From Heterocephalus glaber (taxonomy: Eukaryota > Chordata > Mammalia > Rodentia > Bathyergidae), in the NCBI RefSeq assembly GCF_000247695.1, contig NW_004624805.1:162903-226902 (forward strand): DNA of 64,000 nt. The letters are read 5' to 3'. The notes below the pieces were generated by a model. The model was not told the origin of the DNA. It did no database searches and saw nothing but the letters and a program-made list of their open reading frames with translations. Of the stretch, positions 32,488 to 45,230 are shown piece by piece. A program made the translations under genes and the position numbers. Position 1 is the first letter of the stretch, and the number at the start of each line of letters is the position of its first letter.

Positions 32488-32822
32488 CTGTTCTAAAAGA
32501 ATACCACAAACTGAGTAATTTAGAAACAATAGAAACTTATCTCCCACAGTTCTGGAGGCTGGGAAGTCCAATCTTAAGGTAAAGGAGATTCTTGTTGTGT
32601 CATCCTGTGGTGGAAGGCAGAAAGGCAAGAGAGCAAAAACAGCAAGAAAAAACTAAGCTCATTATTTTATCAGGAACCTACTCCTGCAGTATCAAACTCA
32701 TTAATCCATGCATGAGGCCAGAACCTTTATTAATTACTCACCCCTAAAAGGCTCAGCTCTGTTACACTGGGGATTAACTTTCCAACACATGAACTTTGGG
32801 GGATACATTCAGACCATAACAC
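32488..32822 (-). mobile_element. MST/MLT1-like MaLR LTR, minus strand
   Basis: On the minus strand it starts TGTTATGGTCTGAATGTATCC, then CCCAAAGTTCATGTGTTGG, GAGTAATTAATAAAGG and ATTGGACTTCCCAGCC, and ends ACTCAGTTTGTGGTATTC. This is clear MaLR LTR order. The plus frame at 32708-32917 is antisense to it. Confidence 0.85.
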
Positions 32823-34242
32823 AGACCAAAGAAAGGGGCCCAGGGACTACTGCTTTTCACACTCCTGGGGTCAAGAAAGCTTCAGCTTCTTTCATCCCTG
32901 GAATCCAGAAGTTTTAGTAATAATAAACATAAGAATCTTACCTTTCTATGCTGCTATTTACTACTTCCCACTGGGGCTCTTAGCAATCACTTGTCAAAAG
33001 TTGAGAGGAAGAACCTACGTTCATCTGTGTGGCTTGTGTACCATTCCCCTTCCCTTTCAGATACTTCTGTCTTGGAACTAAGTTAAATCCCTCTCTCCCA
33101 TCATTCATCACCAGGACCAGCCATCCTCTCAGGGAATATGCTTAGGCCCCATTCAACACCGTCACCCTAGGGAAAAACAGACTCTTGGAAGGAGGCTTAG
33201 GCAGATGGAGTCGGGAGGCAATGCCTGAGTCTTGCAGAGTAGTGACTCAAAAATATTTATTTGGAAAACTATCTTTAGACAAAAATGTTGCTATTATATA
33301 ACTCTGCTCTAAATATAAAAGAAAGAAAAACTCCTAAGATCACATGTGAACCAAAATCTAGCCTTGTGCACGACAATTTGTATTTAATCTAAATTGTTTC
33401 TTATCAATCAAATCTCTTTGTACTAACCAATAGGTAAGCCAATGGCAGGGCAGCTCTAGGCAGGGCATGGTTGAGATCTCAAGGGAGTTACAAAGAGGCA
33501 AAGGAGATGATCCCTTCATGAGCTTAGCAGGTGGGAAGAAAAAACATCAGAAAAATATATATGCTCAGATTCTCAGATACATTATTTGAAGTCTTAATTG
33601 ACTGCAGGATGCCCTCTTTTAAGAAGATTCTGGAGCATTGTTACATTCATAAATGTTTTCCCTAAATACTAATGTCAGAACTCAAGAAAAGCGTGTATTC
33701 AGAGGTCAAAAGTTTATAAAACAGTCCCAGATAGCAGTGCCAGATGTTATGGCTTTGAGCACTGGAGACAGGCTGGTTGCACTGCAGGCAGTGTGGATAC
33801 CAAATCAGTCTAGAACCTGGTGATATATCTTCTCTATACTTGGGCTCACCTATACAGCTACAGAGCAGCTATTTCCAATGTAGAGCAACGAATAATTATA
33901 ACAACTAAAGTGGTTAACGAGGAGTGAAATGGGCCTTACCCGAGGGTTAAAGGTCGAGAAGGAATGGGGAAGCCAGAGCAGGAAAAGGATCAGCCTTAGC
34001 AGAGGTTCAGTGGGAAGAAGGATCAAGTCCAGCCCCACACTCAAGAAGTGGGTCTCTCTGAAGAGTCATCGTAAGGTGGAACTTCAGAATGGTGGAATGG
34101 GTTCAAACTGGTGGGGGACTTGAGTGACCACAGTGACTCAATAAATACCTGTGAATTTATTAATTAATCCAATATAACAATTATATTTAGACTAACTGGA
34201 AGGAGATATTTCTGTGAGGTAAGACGTCATTTTCCACTCTGA
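32823..34242. other. Repeat-poor unique DNA
   Basis: I see no repeat hallmark. The two overlapping 64-codon frames at 33850-34123 are on opposite strands and unsupported. Confidence 0.35.
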
Positions 34243-34500
34243 CTGAGAGCTATTGAGTATCTACTTTGGATCAGATAGTTTTTGTTGGTGCTAGGCACAT
34301 AAAAGTGAGCTAAACAAAAGCCCTGATCTCAGGGAGTTTATATTTTAATGTAAGTAGGAGTAACAGACTATAAAAAGCTGAATAAATACACGAATAATTG
34401 AGATCATCTCAGAAAGCAATAGGTCAGTAAAACTATGGAGTGATAGAAAATAACCTGGAGGAGGAGGGTTACTTTACATAGGGTCGTCAGAAGGATCTTA
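34243..34500 (+). repeat. L2-like 3' fragment
   Basis: GCTATTGAGTATCTACTTTGGATCAG, TTTTTGTTGGTGCTAGGCAC, CTGATCTCAGGGAGTTTATATTTTAATG and a later GGAGGAGGGTTACTTTACATAGGG follow the L2 3' order. Ancient and diverged. Confidence 0.6.
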
Positions 34501-37500
34501 AAGGTAACATGATTGTGTGAAGGAACACAGGACATAGACTTATTCCCAAAATCAAGGATCCAAGGTGACCCATCAGTACCCAACCATTCCTTTAGTGCTA
34601 GGCCTAGAGGTACATTCTTTGGGGCACATGCTGAGAGAGCATTTTCCACCCTTCTACAAAGATTTCCCATATCACCCAGACTAGTTGGCTAGCCTTAGTC
34701 TGGCCCGTCACCCTGCTATAATTATCTGCTTTCTCATCAGTAAAAGAGAGAAAACGGATCGGTTCTTTCCAGTTCCTCTGAGATGTAGCATTCTGTGATT
34801 CCTGCCATCACATTTCATATTTAGAAACTCTGAAAAGTTACCAGAACCATTGTAGAGGGGCCACTTGATACTTACAACTTTCCTTGAGCTCAGAATTGGG
34901 GTGACAGGCAAGATGTAGCATGTGGCTACTGGGCTCAGAGTCTGAGGTGATGGAGTGAGCTGTTGCTTAGCAGCTGAGCCTCCCTTTCTGTGTGCTATCT
35001 CATGTTCCAGGAGCTGGAGGTTTTCATTCTTTTCCTGATGGTACTTCTAGGTTTCTGTGCAACTAAACTTCTGAAAGGGAGTTAGATTCTGTAAAATAGA
35101 TATCCTTGGTAGAGATTTGGAAGGCAAAAGAGCCAGGACTGTTTCCTTGCTACTGGCTAGCATTGGGCTAGACAAGCTGGGTCTTTCTGCAAGAGGTGCT
35201 TCCCTGTGGCAGGGGGAGGATGGGAAGTGGCTTCCAGATCCCCAGGCTCAGCAGGAGGACAGGTTCCTAACTGCAGCCTCTGCAACCCAGTGCAGCTTCC
35301 TCACTTTCCTGGCTGGGAGAGGGGCCATCTGTCTAGGAGCAGAGCTGCTTTGGAAGGCTTTGTTTGAGCCCTCTCAAGCCCTTCCATAGATCGCCTATAA
35401 CTTCCTGTAGAATGTCTGTTTCAGAAGCTAGAGAAATGTGTCTGTCATAAGGGCCCTTCCTAATGGAGGCTCTAACTTGTACCACAGGGTTCAGGTATAT
35501 TCAGATTGGAACTATTTGCTCTGTGTTTAGATGCACTACAGAGAGAGGTATTTATTTGTAACATAAAATGAGAAATTCCACTCATTGTCTTACAAATAAA
35601 CACTGGAGACATAAAACACATTTGGAGATCTATATATACATAGCAAAAAGATCTTTCAAGGATTATGCAGAAATTTTTCTCTTTTTCTCTTTCTTTTTTT
35701 GGGAGAACCATTGGTTTTCACCTAGCACTTCCCCAAAGGGAGTTTTAGCTGATTTGTTTGTTTATTTTGATACTCTCTGTGTTGGTTTATTTTCTAAAGA
35801 TTTTAGAGGAAAAATGCATCTATAAAGTAGTGAGTAAGATTTCATGAAACTTTAAAATATGTGGCAGTGAAGTTCTCATCCACTGAAATCTCAGTCCAAA
35901 GAGATAATGGAAGAGAAAACCAGAAGGCCAAGAAGTCCTGGCTAGAGGCCAGCCTCAGCAGAGGTCCAGAGGCCTCCGCACAGTGCAGTCCATCCAAGCC
36001 TTTCACTGCACACAGGAAACGAGCTCTGAAGTCATTTGCACTCAAAGCAAATGTGTCTAAACCCATGACTTTATTTGCCCCCAAACATCTCTGCAACTCA
36101 TTCCACATTTATGGATCCTCTACTGAAGAGGAACATTTGTTTCATAGTTAAATAGGGATAAAGGCTCTAAGAGCAAGGTTTCCATGACAGGTAGCTTTGG
36201 GTCAAAGCCTCAAAATTAAACAGCAAATGAAGAGGAAGGAAAAGAAAACAGGAAGAAAATGTCAAAGATTGAGTCTAAATATTGACTGGGGATTGGGGGA
36301 TTCAGGGCTTTAGCACAGCAAGGCTTTACCCTCTCATTTGGGTAGAAAATCAGTCACAAAACATGAGTTCAGTTAACAGGCATTACCATCTCCACTTCTT
36401 CTATTATCGCTCTCTCTTTTCTCCAATTCTATAAAGTTTTTTATGAAACCAAAGAACAAAACTTCTTATTCTTAGTCCCTGCTTGTTTGGTATCCCTTCT
36501 GTCTCTGAAGGTAGATTAGAATCACAAAAGACATCTTCTAGCCAGAAAGTGGAAGCCTACTGTTTCACTTCCCTCACACTTTCTTTGGTCTATGTGCAGC
36601 AATCCAATGGGTCACCTAGGAATACGGCTGGGAATTTCTCCTTGCTCTGATGGACTAGGCTCACTAAAAGCACTGGCCTGAAAAGAATTGCTGAGCAATG
36701 CCATTCTCCATCAGCCACTAGACTCTGAATCTCTTTCAGCAGACAAATCCATTGATCAAGTACCAGGGACTTTCTCAGACACCATTAAGTCACTACGGGA
36801 CTCACACAGCAGAAAAGGAAAACAGTAATGAGGGCATATGCAGTGACATGGGCAGTCAACTCTGCACCTCCCATGCAGCTGCAACTTCTCACATAAAGCT
36901 GCATCAGACATTCATTCACTGAATTATTTTCTGGGCAAAATTCCTCTCCAGGCTGGGAACCTGCTGGAGAGAAGAGAGATCACAGCAAGAAATGAAGGAT
37001 CCCTTGGAAAGAAAGATCTCATTGAATAAACCACAGGTATGGAATATAGGTACTAAGCTACCTATAGAGGAGAAAGTGGGAGAGTTAGGGTTCACTTGAA
37101 TACATCAGTCCCCTGACAGTAATTTCCATACCTTAAAAAAAATTTTAAATGGATGGCAAATGAATTCAGAAAAAATGTTGAGCCCTTACAATTTCTAACT
37201 ATGGCTACATTTTATTTAACTTTCTTAATAGCTCCAGCAATACAAGTAGGAACATTCATGACACACTTCCTGACCTGTACAATCCTCATAATAAATTGTG
37301 TACTGGCAGCTTCTGACTCAGGGGCTGGGACAGGAAAGGGGAGCAAGACCATGCCTCCAGTGAATTTCCCCAAACAGGACCGACATTAGGAAAGATTTCA
37401 ACAGGACAAACAATCGTGAGCCAAGAAACTTTGATACAGAGCCTCTGAAATCAAGGTCTCTGGAAATTTCAGACAGGAAAGGTTCGGTATATGGCGTGAC

Positions 37501-37929
37501 TTCTTTTGGCACAGGGCTTGAAAATCAAATGTGGCACAGTCGGGCAACTTCTAAGCAACTTCAGATAAGTACAATCATAATTCATCTCCAGTCAAACAAT
37601 GAGAGACTTTTAATAAAAGCAACAGGAAAAGTTCTAGAAGAAAAGAACACTCCTAACTTCCATTGTTCTGCCAACACTCTCTCTCAAAGAATTTTTCCCC
37701 CCTCCAGTGCAGAGTGGGTGTCTGATGAACAGCACATGAGAAAAGGTAAATCATATTTTTTTTCCAGAAGAGGTACAACTATTTTATTCTTACATAATTC
37801 TGGATACATGATATGTGAATGTGTGGTACAGCAGAATCTGTGCATGCTCAGCCTCCCACCCAAGTCCAGTGTACCTGGAAAACATCCATAAAAGAGAATG
37901 TTCCCCTGGGCTCAGTCTCTTCTAGGCTT
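34501..37929. other. Repeat-poor unique DNA upstream of the main CpG island
   Basis: About 3.4 kb with no recognised SINE, LTR or L1. Opposing frames of 96 (plus, 35861-36151) and 88 codons (minus, 36108-35842) and one of 131 codons (plus, 37496-37891) lack domains and splice context. Low repeat load suggests this may hold distal control elements, which is inference. Confidence 0.4.
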
Positions 37930-38680
37930 TGAGACTGGCTTGCCAAATATACAAAAATACTGTGCAGTTATTTAACCTCTTTCTGTCTCCCATAGTCATC
38001 TGCAAAATGGGATGGGGGCGGTGGTTCAGAAACTATTTAAGCCTCAGTGTTGCTATAAAGGTACATAAACTTTTTCCAATGGCCTATGCTGTCCACAAAA
38101 CTTTGTACATACAAAATAACTGTGATAACAACCACCATCACACCCAAACGTCAACAGGCAGGACTGTGACGCAAAGTTGATCAGTGTTTAAGACGTCTTC
38201 CACCCTTAAGTTGAGAACTTCATACTCAGGTTACAGACACTAGAATGGACAATAACAATAAGGCTTAGAAAAGTGGTACAGGGCAGACTATTTTTCTTTT
38301 TATACACTTTTTAAATTTGAAATAACGATAGACCCCGAAGTTACAAAAATAGTACAGAGCGGTCCTGTGTCCCCTCCACGTTCCCCCAATTGTAACATCT
38401 TATGTAACTGTAATACATTATCAAAGCCAGGAAACTGATACTGCCACCATACTATTAACTGGATTCAGACTGCACTGGGATTAAAGCAGTTGTTAAAACA
38501 ATTTGAGTCATTGCATGACATTTATTCTTGGAGGTGACATGCTGCAGGAAATTTGAGCCCACTCTCATCAGACCTATATATTTTGGGCAAATGATTTAAT
38601 GTCACAAAGCCTCAGTTTGTTCATCTGTAACACAGAAACAATTATACCAAGTACGGTACATTGTTATGAGGAAACATCTC
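37930..38680 (-). repeat. MIR-like and L1M-like fragments
   Basis: Two antisense MIR pieces (37960-38060 with TTTAACCTCTTTCTGTC and CATCTGCAAAATGGGATGG; 38560-38680 with CCTCAGTTTGTTCATCTGTAA) flank an old L1M-type block (38295-38545: ACAAAAATAGTACAGAGCGG, TTATCAAAGCCAGGAAACTG). All are short and diverged. Confidence 0.55.
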
Positions 38681-39660
38681 GAGTACTGCAAGTGCATATT
38701 TTAGGAATCCCAAAAACACTAGCTTCCTTCACTCCCTCCTAAGACCTCACACTTAGTCCCCAGAACTTTGGAGCACACCCAGGTACCCTCCTACTAGTCA
38801 GTCTGCCTCTTGATGATGATGGTGATTTTCTTCAAGCTAGGCTTGTTTCTGACAACCAATATCACTGTTAAAGGATTTCCTCAAAGGATTTGAACTGAGA
38901 AGTTTCTAGTCTGGGATGGGCTTCCTGCCACTCCTCTTAGAAGCAGCCTTCTACCCTAGAAAGTGACCACCCAGCTCCGTGAAGCATCCTCTGCCCAGTC
39001 ATCTAGCTAGTCTGGACTTTCTGTCCCCATGGGCTGGCACCACAGCTGCAGGTGAGAGCACAGCTGGCCCTATCATCCCATTCCTTCCTTCCTTCCTCTG
39101 GCTTCGAAGTGGACTCTGGAATGACAGTCAAACAGGCAGTCCGTGCTGACGAGGTTTCCTTCTGCTTCCCAACTACCTGCCTCCTGAGACAGGTGTGCAG
39201 TTTGCACAGATTGTAGCACTGCCCCTGAGGGTGACTATAAAACCCACATAGGATTCTCCATCTCCTATTTTTTATTGTGTATCACAATAATTTGTCTATT
39301 ATAAGCCAACTGAGCAAGTGCCACCCTGCATTTTCTTTTTGGTACAGTGCCTGCTGTTGCCTTAAGGCTCAATTAATAAAATTGCCGCAGTGGCCCTCCT
39401 TCAGGCCCAGTATTTTAGAAGCAGTGCTGGGCAGACAAAGAGTCTGGAGCAGACTTCCCCAGAACACAGGTCCCCAGCAGAAGCCAGAGCATCACTGCAG
39501 TGCTGGCTGGGAATGGGGTAGAGAGACTCGGTGGGCCTGAGGGTTTTATGGAGGGAGACTTACAAATAGAAGTGGGCTGAGAGAAAGGAGAGCTGGGGTG
39601 GGGTGGGGCATTCCTAGGCTTAAAGAGAAATCTGCAGGTATTTATGAAGAGCTTCACATT
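38681..39660. other. Unique DNA, no gene seen
   Basis: A GC-moderate stretch. The 87-codon plus (39277-39540) and 114-codon minus (39759-39415) frames overlap on opposite strands. The minus one is Ser/Pro-rich without a domain. Confidence 0.35.
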
Positions 39661-39800
39661 TGAGGTTAGAATGACTTTTATTAGAATCTTGGCTCTGCCA
39701 CTGACGGTCTGTGTGCTTTGGGACAAATTCCTTATTACTCCACAGTCTGATTTTCTCATCTGTGAATGGGGGTAACGGTCACTATATCACGTATCATACA
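39661..39800 (-). repeat. MIR-like fragment, antisense
   Basis: TCTTGGCTCTGCCACTGACGG, TGCTTTGGGACAAATTCC and TTTTCTCATCTGTGAATGGGGG are the MIR consensus words on the minus strand. Confidence 0.7.
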
Positions 39801-40620
39801 CTGTGAAGACTGATAAAAGATTCTGAACGTTAGGCCCAAACCCTCCCCTGGGCCCATCTGTGCCTCTCGCGCGAGGTCTCGTTTTAACAACCCACCCCCA
39901 CCCCACGAACTAGGGCCCGCCCCCCGCAAGAAACCTCTTAGGTAATTTTAGCCAGAAAGAGCCCACCTCTTACCCTCTGTGTCTCCTCTTAGCAAGTTTC
40001 CATCACTGTCCATGCCCCGGGCTCCTTGGCTATAAATTCCCACCGGGTCAAACTATTTTTGAAGTTCAGCTCAATCTCTACCCACTCCTTCAAAATCCCT
40101 ATATTTACACCTATACAATAGATTCTTCTTTGCCGCCCTAACAAATGCCATTGGATATTTTGTTTTCTTTAACAAAACAAAATCAAACAAAGGCAGGGGG
40201 AAAAAACACCTGGGCCCCAGTAAGTGACAATGTCCTCGCTTCCGCTTCCCTAATATTCCACCGACAGCCAAACGCAATTCTGCGCGAACTGTCCGCCTGT
40301 GCACACCTGGGCCCGAAGCGCCTGCTGCAGTCCAAGCAGCGTTGGGGGTTCCAGCCTCTTAGATCCCCTGGGGGACACCGGACTGAGACGGAGTCGCTGC
40401 AGGGTGGAGTCGCGCTGAGGAGCCCAGGGAGGTCACATCGCTGACGCGGCCCCGCAGGTGACCAGGCGGAGGCGAAGGCCCGCCCGCCCCGAAGCCCGGC
40501 CGCCAGCTCGCGGGCCGTCTCGGCTCCGGCGCGGCGCGTCTGGGGCTCCCGGAGGGCGGCGCGCGGCGGTCGGGCGCGGGGAGCGCGGGCGCGAGGGGCG
40601 TGGTGGGCTCGGGCGCGGCG

Positions 40621-40636
40621 GCCGCCAGGTGGCACC
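40621..40636 (+). promoter_or_regulatory. CTCF-like motif, forward
   Basis: GCCGCCAGGTGGCACC matches the CTCF core pattern CCNSCAGGKGGCRC at nearly all informative positions, on the plus strand, inside the CpG island just upstream of the start codon. Confidence 0.5.
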
Positions 40637-40839
40637 AGGGGCCGAGCCTGGCGCTCAGGCGGGCGGGCGCGCGGGGCAGGAAGGGGTTAAGCGGCCGCGA
40701 GCCCCGCGCCCCTCCGGGAAGCCGGCCGGGCTCGGAGGAGGGCGCCGGGCCCCGCGGAGAGCGCCATGTGGGCAGGCGCGGCGCCCGTCAGCCGCCCGTG
40801 AGCTGCCCGGAGCAGCCGCCCGCGGCCCGCGGCCCGGAG

Positions 40840-40939
40840 ATGAGCAGGCCCGCGGCGCTGCTGCTCTGCTTGCTGGGCTGCCACGTCTGGAAGGCGGTGA
40901 CTAAGACGCTGCGGGAGCCGGGGCCCGGAGGCGCCCAAG
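40840..40939 (+). CDS. First coding exon of a secreted or membrane protein gene
   Basis: An ATG at 40840 in a fair context (GGAGATGA) opens 33 codons and one base up to a donor (CCCAAG then GTCGGTGGG at 40939/40940), giving a phase-1 intron. The peptide is a short basic start (MSRPA), a hydrophobic core (ALLLCLLG), then CHVWKAVTKTLREPGPG, that is, a signal peptide with cleavage probably near residues 14-20. Phase-1 introns right after signal peptides are common in extracellular protein genes. The frame is open upstream to 40600 and runs past the donor to 41358, so a longer N-terminus cannot be excluded. The signal peptide and CpG island make 40840 the best start. I do not recognise the gene and give no symbol. 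No later exon was identified in the remaining 23 kb, which would then be first intron. Confidence 0.6.
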
Positions 40940-42947
40940 GTCGGTGGGCGGCGGCGGGCGCTTTGTGTCGCGGGGTCTGGCGCGGCCCCGGCCTGCAGCC
41001 CGCGAGCGCTCCGGGCGGGCGGCGCGGGGTCCTTTCCTTTATGCCGTGGTGCGGACGCGCGGCTCCCGCTGCGGCTGCGGCTGCGGGGCTCCCCGAGCCT
41101 TGTGTCCGGTCTCGGTCGCGTCCCGGCATCCAGCGCCACTGCGGCGCCCGGCTCTTTTGTTGTGGCGGGGACGGGGCGGCCGCTGCCCGGCGCCCCTGCG
41201 CCCGAGACCCGGAGTCCGCGGCTGCCGCCCTCCGCCCGCCTGCCGCAGTTTGGGAAAGTTTCGGGGTCCCCCCGCCCAATCCCTTTCCGACATCTTTTCC
41301 AGACCCTTGGGGATTTGCGCAGCGGCCTGTGAGTCACGGTGAGAGGAGAAAGAATTGAAACTGGGAGGCCTTGATCGCTTAGAAAAGATCATTTCCGTGC
41401 CTGTGCCTCGCCAGCGCGTGCCTTGTGTCTCGTCTTTGGCCTCTGCAGATCTGCTTTCCAGGCATGGAGGAACGTGGTCGCTTCTGAGGATGGCCACGAG
41501 CCTGCCTTTTGTTTGTTTTTACATCAGAATTTATTTGCGGGGAACCCCGTAGCTTCCTTGGCATGCTTTTGTCGGGACAAAATCGAGTGTATCAGTGTTG
41601 CTGGCTTTCTCCAAAGCGGAGCTAAGGCCCGCACAGGAGCGTCTGCATCACCCAGGGTGCCACTTCCCTGGGTCCTTTGGGCCTAGCGGATCAGCCCAGA
41701 AGCCGTGCCCTGCAGCCATGTGCACCCTGGATTCCTGGCGGGAAGGTGCGTCCTGCAAAGTTGGCCCTGCGCAGTGAATGTAGGGGAGGGCGCCGCCCTG
41801 AACCATCTTACTAGGACTCTGCCTCAGGCTTTTCCTCCGCTAACCTGTCCCAGGACCAGAGACCTCTGGACAGCCACCCCAAGGTTGTGACAGTGAGAGG
41901 AGGCTCTGCCAAAAATCTGGGTTTAGTTTTTATCTACAAGTCGAATGAAAAATTTTCATATCCAACACTTGGTGAATTACACGAAGGCATGGCTTCTTCT
42001 ATAGTTAGGCTAGAATATGACCATTATGAATTGTGTATACATTTAATAAGGTATATGTGGAAGGAGAGTTATCAAGGTACGAAAAAGACCCACACATCGT
42101 CTCATGGAGGAAATGGATGTTTATGACATGAGATCATCAGGGTTGAATTATAGCTGCTTTCATTTATACCCTGCTCCCTTTTGAGTGTTTTTAATGAATT
42201 TGATATTTTTGTCTCAGTGAGGCCATTATTTTCAAAAAGCAGGCTAAATGTTTTGTACTGTACTTGAAGTAGCAATCTATAGAAACACCCATTTGATGCA
42301 CTTATAGAATAGGGGAAAGCATGGCTTCAATTTAAAGAAGAAATCATAAGGAAATCTATGAGGTTTAGGTCTAAGACTTGATTTTATTGAGCTCTTGCTG
42401 CTAAACCCCCAGAAATAGAATAGTATGTAAAATGGTAGAGAAATGATTGGCCTATGAGAATGTTACTGCATGGCTTAGGAGTATTTTAGTACATGGTATG
42501 GTTTGGGAGGAAGAACAAGTATGGTGGAATATTGTTCTCCTTGGATTGTGTACTTGGTTTGTTGTTTAGACGAAGGATGGCTTTTTAAGGTGTTGAGCCC
42601 AGGAGCTTACTACCTGGCATCTGGATTTTGAGCTATTTTTGTTGCTAAGGAAACAATTTTTCTGTTGACATTCAAGGTCATCTTTAAGCCAGTGAGTTTG
42701 GCAAAGCATCTTGACTTATCTCTGTCTTCTAGTTATTTGTTTTTTAATATCTTCTCTGCTCTCCTGGATCATTATACCAAGGAGACATATGCTTCCTCTG
42801 ATTTCAGGTTCATTTTCCATAGCAGATTGTCCATTGTTTTCCACATAGTTGGGGCTAGGTAGTGCTAAGTAGGTGATAATCATGTACTGTAATACAACCT
42901 GGGGTTATCAAGAGTGTAGTCATTTCTAAGAAGAAACGTTCAAACTG
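40940..42947 (+). other. Start of presumed first intron
   Basis: GC-rich to about 41350 (CpG island shore), then falling in GC. Open frames on all strands in 40940-41500 are products of the GC-rich composition. There is no repeat hallmark up to 42947. Confidence 0.45.
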
Positions 42948-43138
42948 GGTGTGATGGTTTCCATTTCTAGTCCCAGCACTCTGGAAGGCTGAAGCAGGAG
43001 AATCTCAGTTTGAGCCCAGTCTGGGCAACTTAGTGACTTAGCAAGACCTGTCTCGAAGTAAAACATCAAAAAAGACTAGGGGTGTAGGTCAGTGCAGAGG
43101 CCCTGAGTTCGATCCTCAGTGCTATAAAAAAGAAAACT
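42948..43138 (+). mobile_element. B1-dID dimeric SINE
   Basis: A B1 half (TCCCAGCACTCTGGAAGGC, GTCTGGGCAACTTAGTGACTTAGCAAG, then an A-rich linker) is followed by an ID-type half (AGGGGTGTAGGTCAGTGC, CCCTGAGTTCGATCCTCAG) and an A tail. This dimer is typical of squirrel-related, dormouse, beaver and some hystricomorph rodents. Confidence 0.88.
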
Positions 43139-44132
43139 AAATTGCAGCTTACTTCCTCCAAAACCTAATTTGTAAGTGTTTTATTTTTATCTTAGAAAAA
43201 ATGGAAGCATACCTTGAACAAACATTACACACACATTGTACACTAACAGCTTGGACATTACTGAGGAAAAACTCGAACACTCTGGTATTTCACCTAGATT
43301 TGTGGGACTAAATCATACCCTTTCTGTTAAATGAACCTGTATTATACCATCTGGGGAAACTAACATCTGCAAGAGTTCTTGGCCTTACTTTGCTATTATA
43401 TATTCAAGCTAAAATCTAAGGTTTGGCTTCAGATCCCTTTACTATAGCTGCTCTGATTTAGCAGTGATTTCCGATGCAGCAGTTAGTCATTTGCCATGTG
43501 CCCGAAGAGGTGGGGTGTGTTTCTTACCTGTTTCATCTGAGTTGCTGTGAAGTATTTACTATCTCATTTTTTGTGAGAATTTTAAGGAAAGTATTATTCA
43601 AAACCATTGACTAACTGGCTTTCTGTGCCTTTTACCAAACTCCTTTGAGGCAGCTTGATCTGAGGGGGCTCTCCTTGAAGAGCGGTAAGCTGTGCAGACG
43701 TGTTCTATGGGGATATATTTTTAACCCCAACATTCTATTTATGTGCCCAAAGAAAGGTCAGTGCTAGGGGAAGGACTTCATGCTAGAATTCTATTTATAA
43801 TCTTTATTTTGTACTATTATCTAAAGTAAGGTATTTTGCAATGATGTACTAACTTTTTGTTCATATCAGAAAAGCTACTATCTGTCATTTGAATGAATGG
43901 CTTGGCTGCCTCTCTCCAAAAGGTCTTTGCCAAACTCAAACTTCAGTTACGAGACCTCTGTGATCATTCTGCTGACATTATATTAAAAGCATAACCTCTA
44001 CGACTATGGGCTCGCATCCTGGGAACCTGCAGGAGTTAGACTTAAGGAGACCACTGGGCTTCATTGCAAGCCAAGTGTGACATCTCTGCAGAAGCAACAG
44101 CAGTTTCTAGGGGATTTCTGCAGTCTTCAAAA
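43139..44132. other. Intron sequence, nothing recognised
   Basis: AT-rich unique DNA with no frame above 60 codons except one overlapping the next B1. Confidence 0.4.
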
Positions 44133-44262
44133 TGGCTTGCTTCATTTTTATCTTTGTGAGGTAGGGGTCTCACAATGTGAGACCTTGAACTCCTAGGTTC
44201 AAGTGATACTGTGGCCTCAGCTTCATGAGTAGCTGGTACCACAGGTGGGCCTCCATCCCCAG
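44133..44262 (-). mobile_element. B1 monomer, old
   Basis: TTTTTATCTTTGTGAGGTAGGGGTCTC, CTTGAACTCCTAGGTTCAAGTGATACTG and GTAGCTGGTACCACAGG give a 7SL-derived monomer on the minus strand, diverged. It has no ID half. Confidence 0.7.
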
Positions 44263-45230
44263 TTTATAAGTTATACTTGTATCCTTTTTGTTCTGTAATA
44301 CTTTGTAACATACAAGTTATTGGCTTAAAATCCTAACCAAAAGAAGGAAAATTTTGCATGGATTTCTAAACTTGCAAATAAAGGTTCTTTCTCAGTTTCA
44401 ATCTTCATTTTGAACAAATAACAGATATCTCTATAAATCAAACTGTATAGTTTTATCACTGTTGGTAACTAGTAAGTAATTTTAGTAAATATTAATTTAG
44501 TAAGAAGTATGTGCAATGAAGTTGGACAATAGACATGTACAATCCTGTATATTGAAGGAAAATTTGGAAAAAAAATTTCAGAAATTTAGATGGAACAGTT
44601 TGTCTTATGTACCTTTTGAGAAACATGTTTAGTGGAAATTATTATACCTATCAATGCTGTAATAATTTGATCAGGTTATAGAGAAATACTGAAAACAAAT
44701 CAGTTGATTTTACCAAATACTTCAGGACTTTTAAAAACCATAGCTCTAGCTAAATTATCTTATTTCAGCAAACGTGAGTGTATTTTTTAAATTTAAGCTT
44801 CAGGACCCTAAATAGACCAATTAATTATATAATTAAAAAAAAATTCTACAGCATTAACCAGTACATGCCCTACATTAATAGAACCATTACATTTAAAAAG
44901 TCAGACTTGTAAATAGGAAAAAGTTAAGCCACTTAACCACTTTAGAAAGGGTTTCCTAGTGAGTGCTTTCAAAATATAAACAGTTCAGTCAACATATTTA
45001 AGATGATTCCACCTTCCTCTGATAAAACAGATTTCATTTGTGAGCTTCTCTTCCTTGTAAATTCAAGTCAGTCTGCAAAAAAATGTGTTCTTTTTTTCTT
45101 TCATTTATCTATCACAGAATTTATTATTTCTTACATATTACAGTAATTAGCTCTTCTGTGTGGACGACTTACTGTGAGCTGGTATTTTAGCTCTATTTGT
45201 CTATATCAAATAAGCTACCAGACTGTTTTG
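44263..45230. other. Intron sequence, nothing recognised
   Basis: AT-rich, few frames, no clear repeat. Confidence 0.4.

Larger units (their letters stand above)
39840..41345 (+). promoter_or_regulatory. Main CpG island and promoter
   Basis: Very GC-rich, CpG-dense DNA, densest at 40440-41290. Upstream is a CTCTCGCGCGAGG palindromic core (39865-39877) and C-rich KLF/Sp1-type boxes (39890-39928, GGGCCCGCCCCCCG). Around 40440-40475 lie GCTGACGCGG and CAGGTGACC. There is no TATA box next to the likely TSS, as is usual for CpG-island genes. It encloses the exon at 40840. TSS estimate 40450-40800 by inference. Confidence 0.85.

Noticed and set aside
40600..41358. 252-codon open frame across the CpG island
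   Set aside because: It runs straight through the donor at 40939 and is open because GC-rich DNA has few stops; frames of similar length exist on the opposite strand. Only the signal-peptide exon part is kept.
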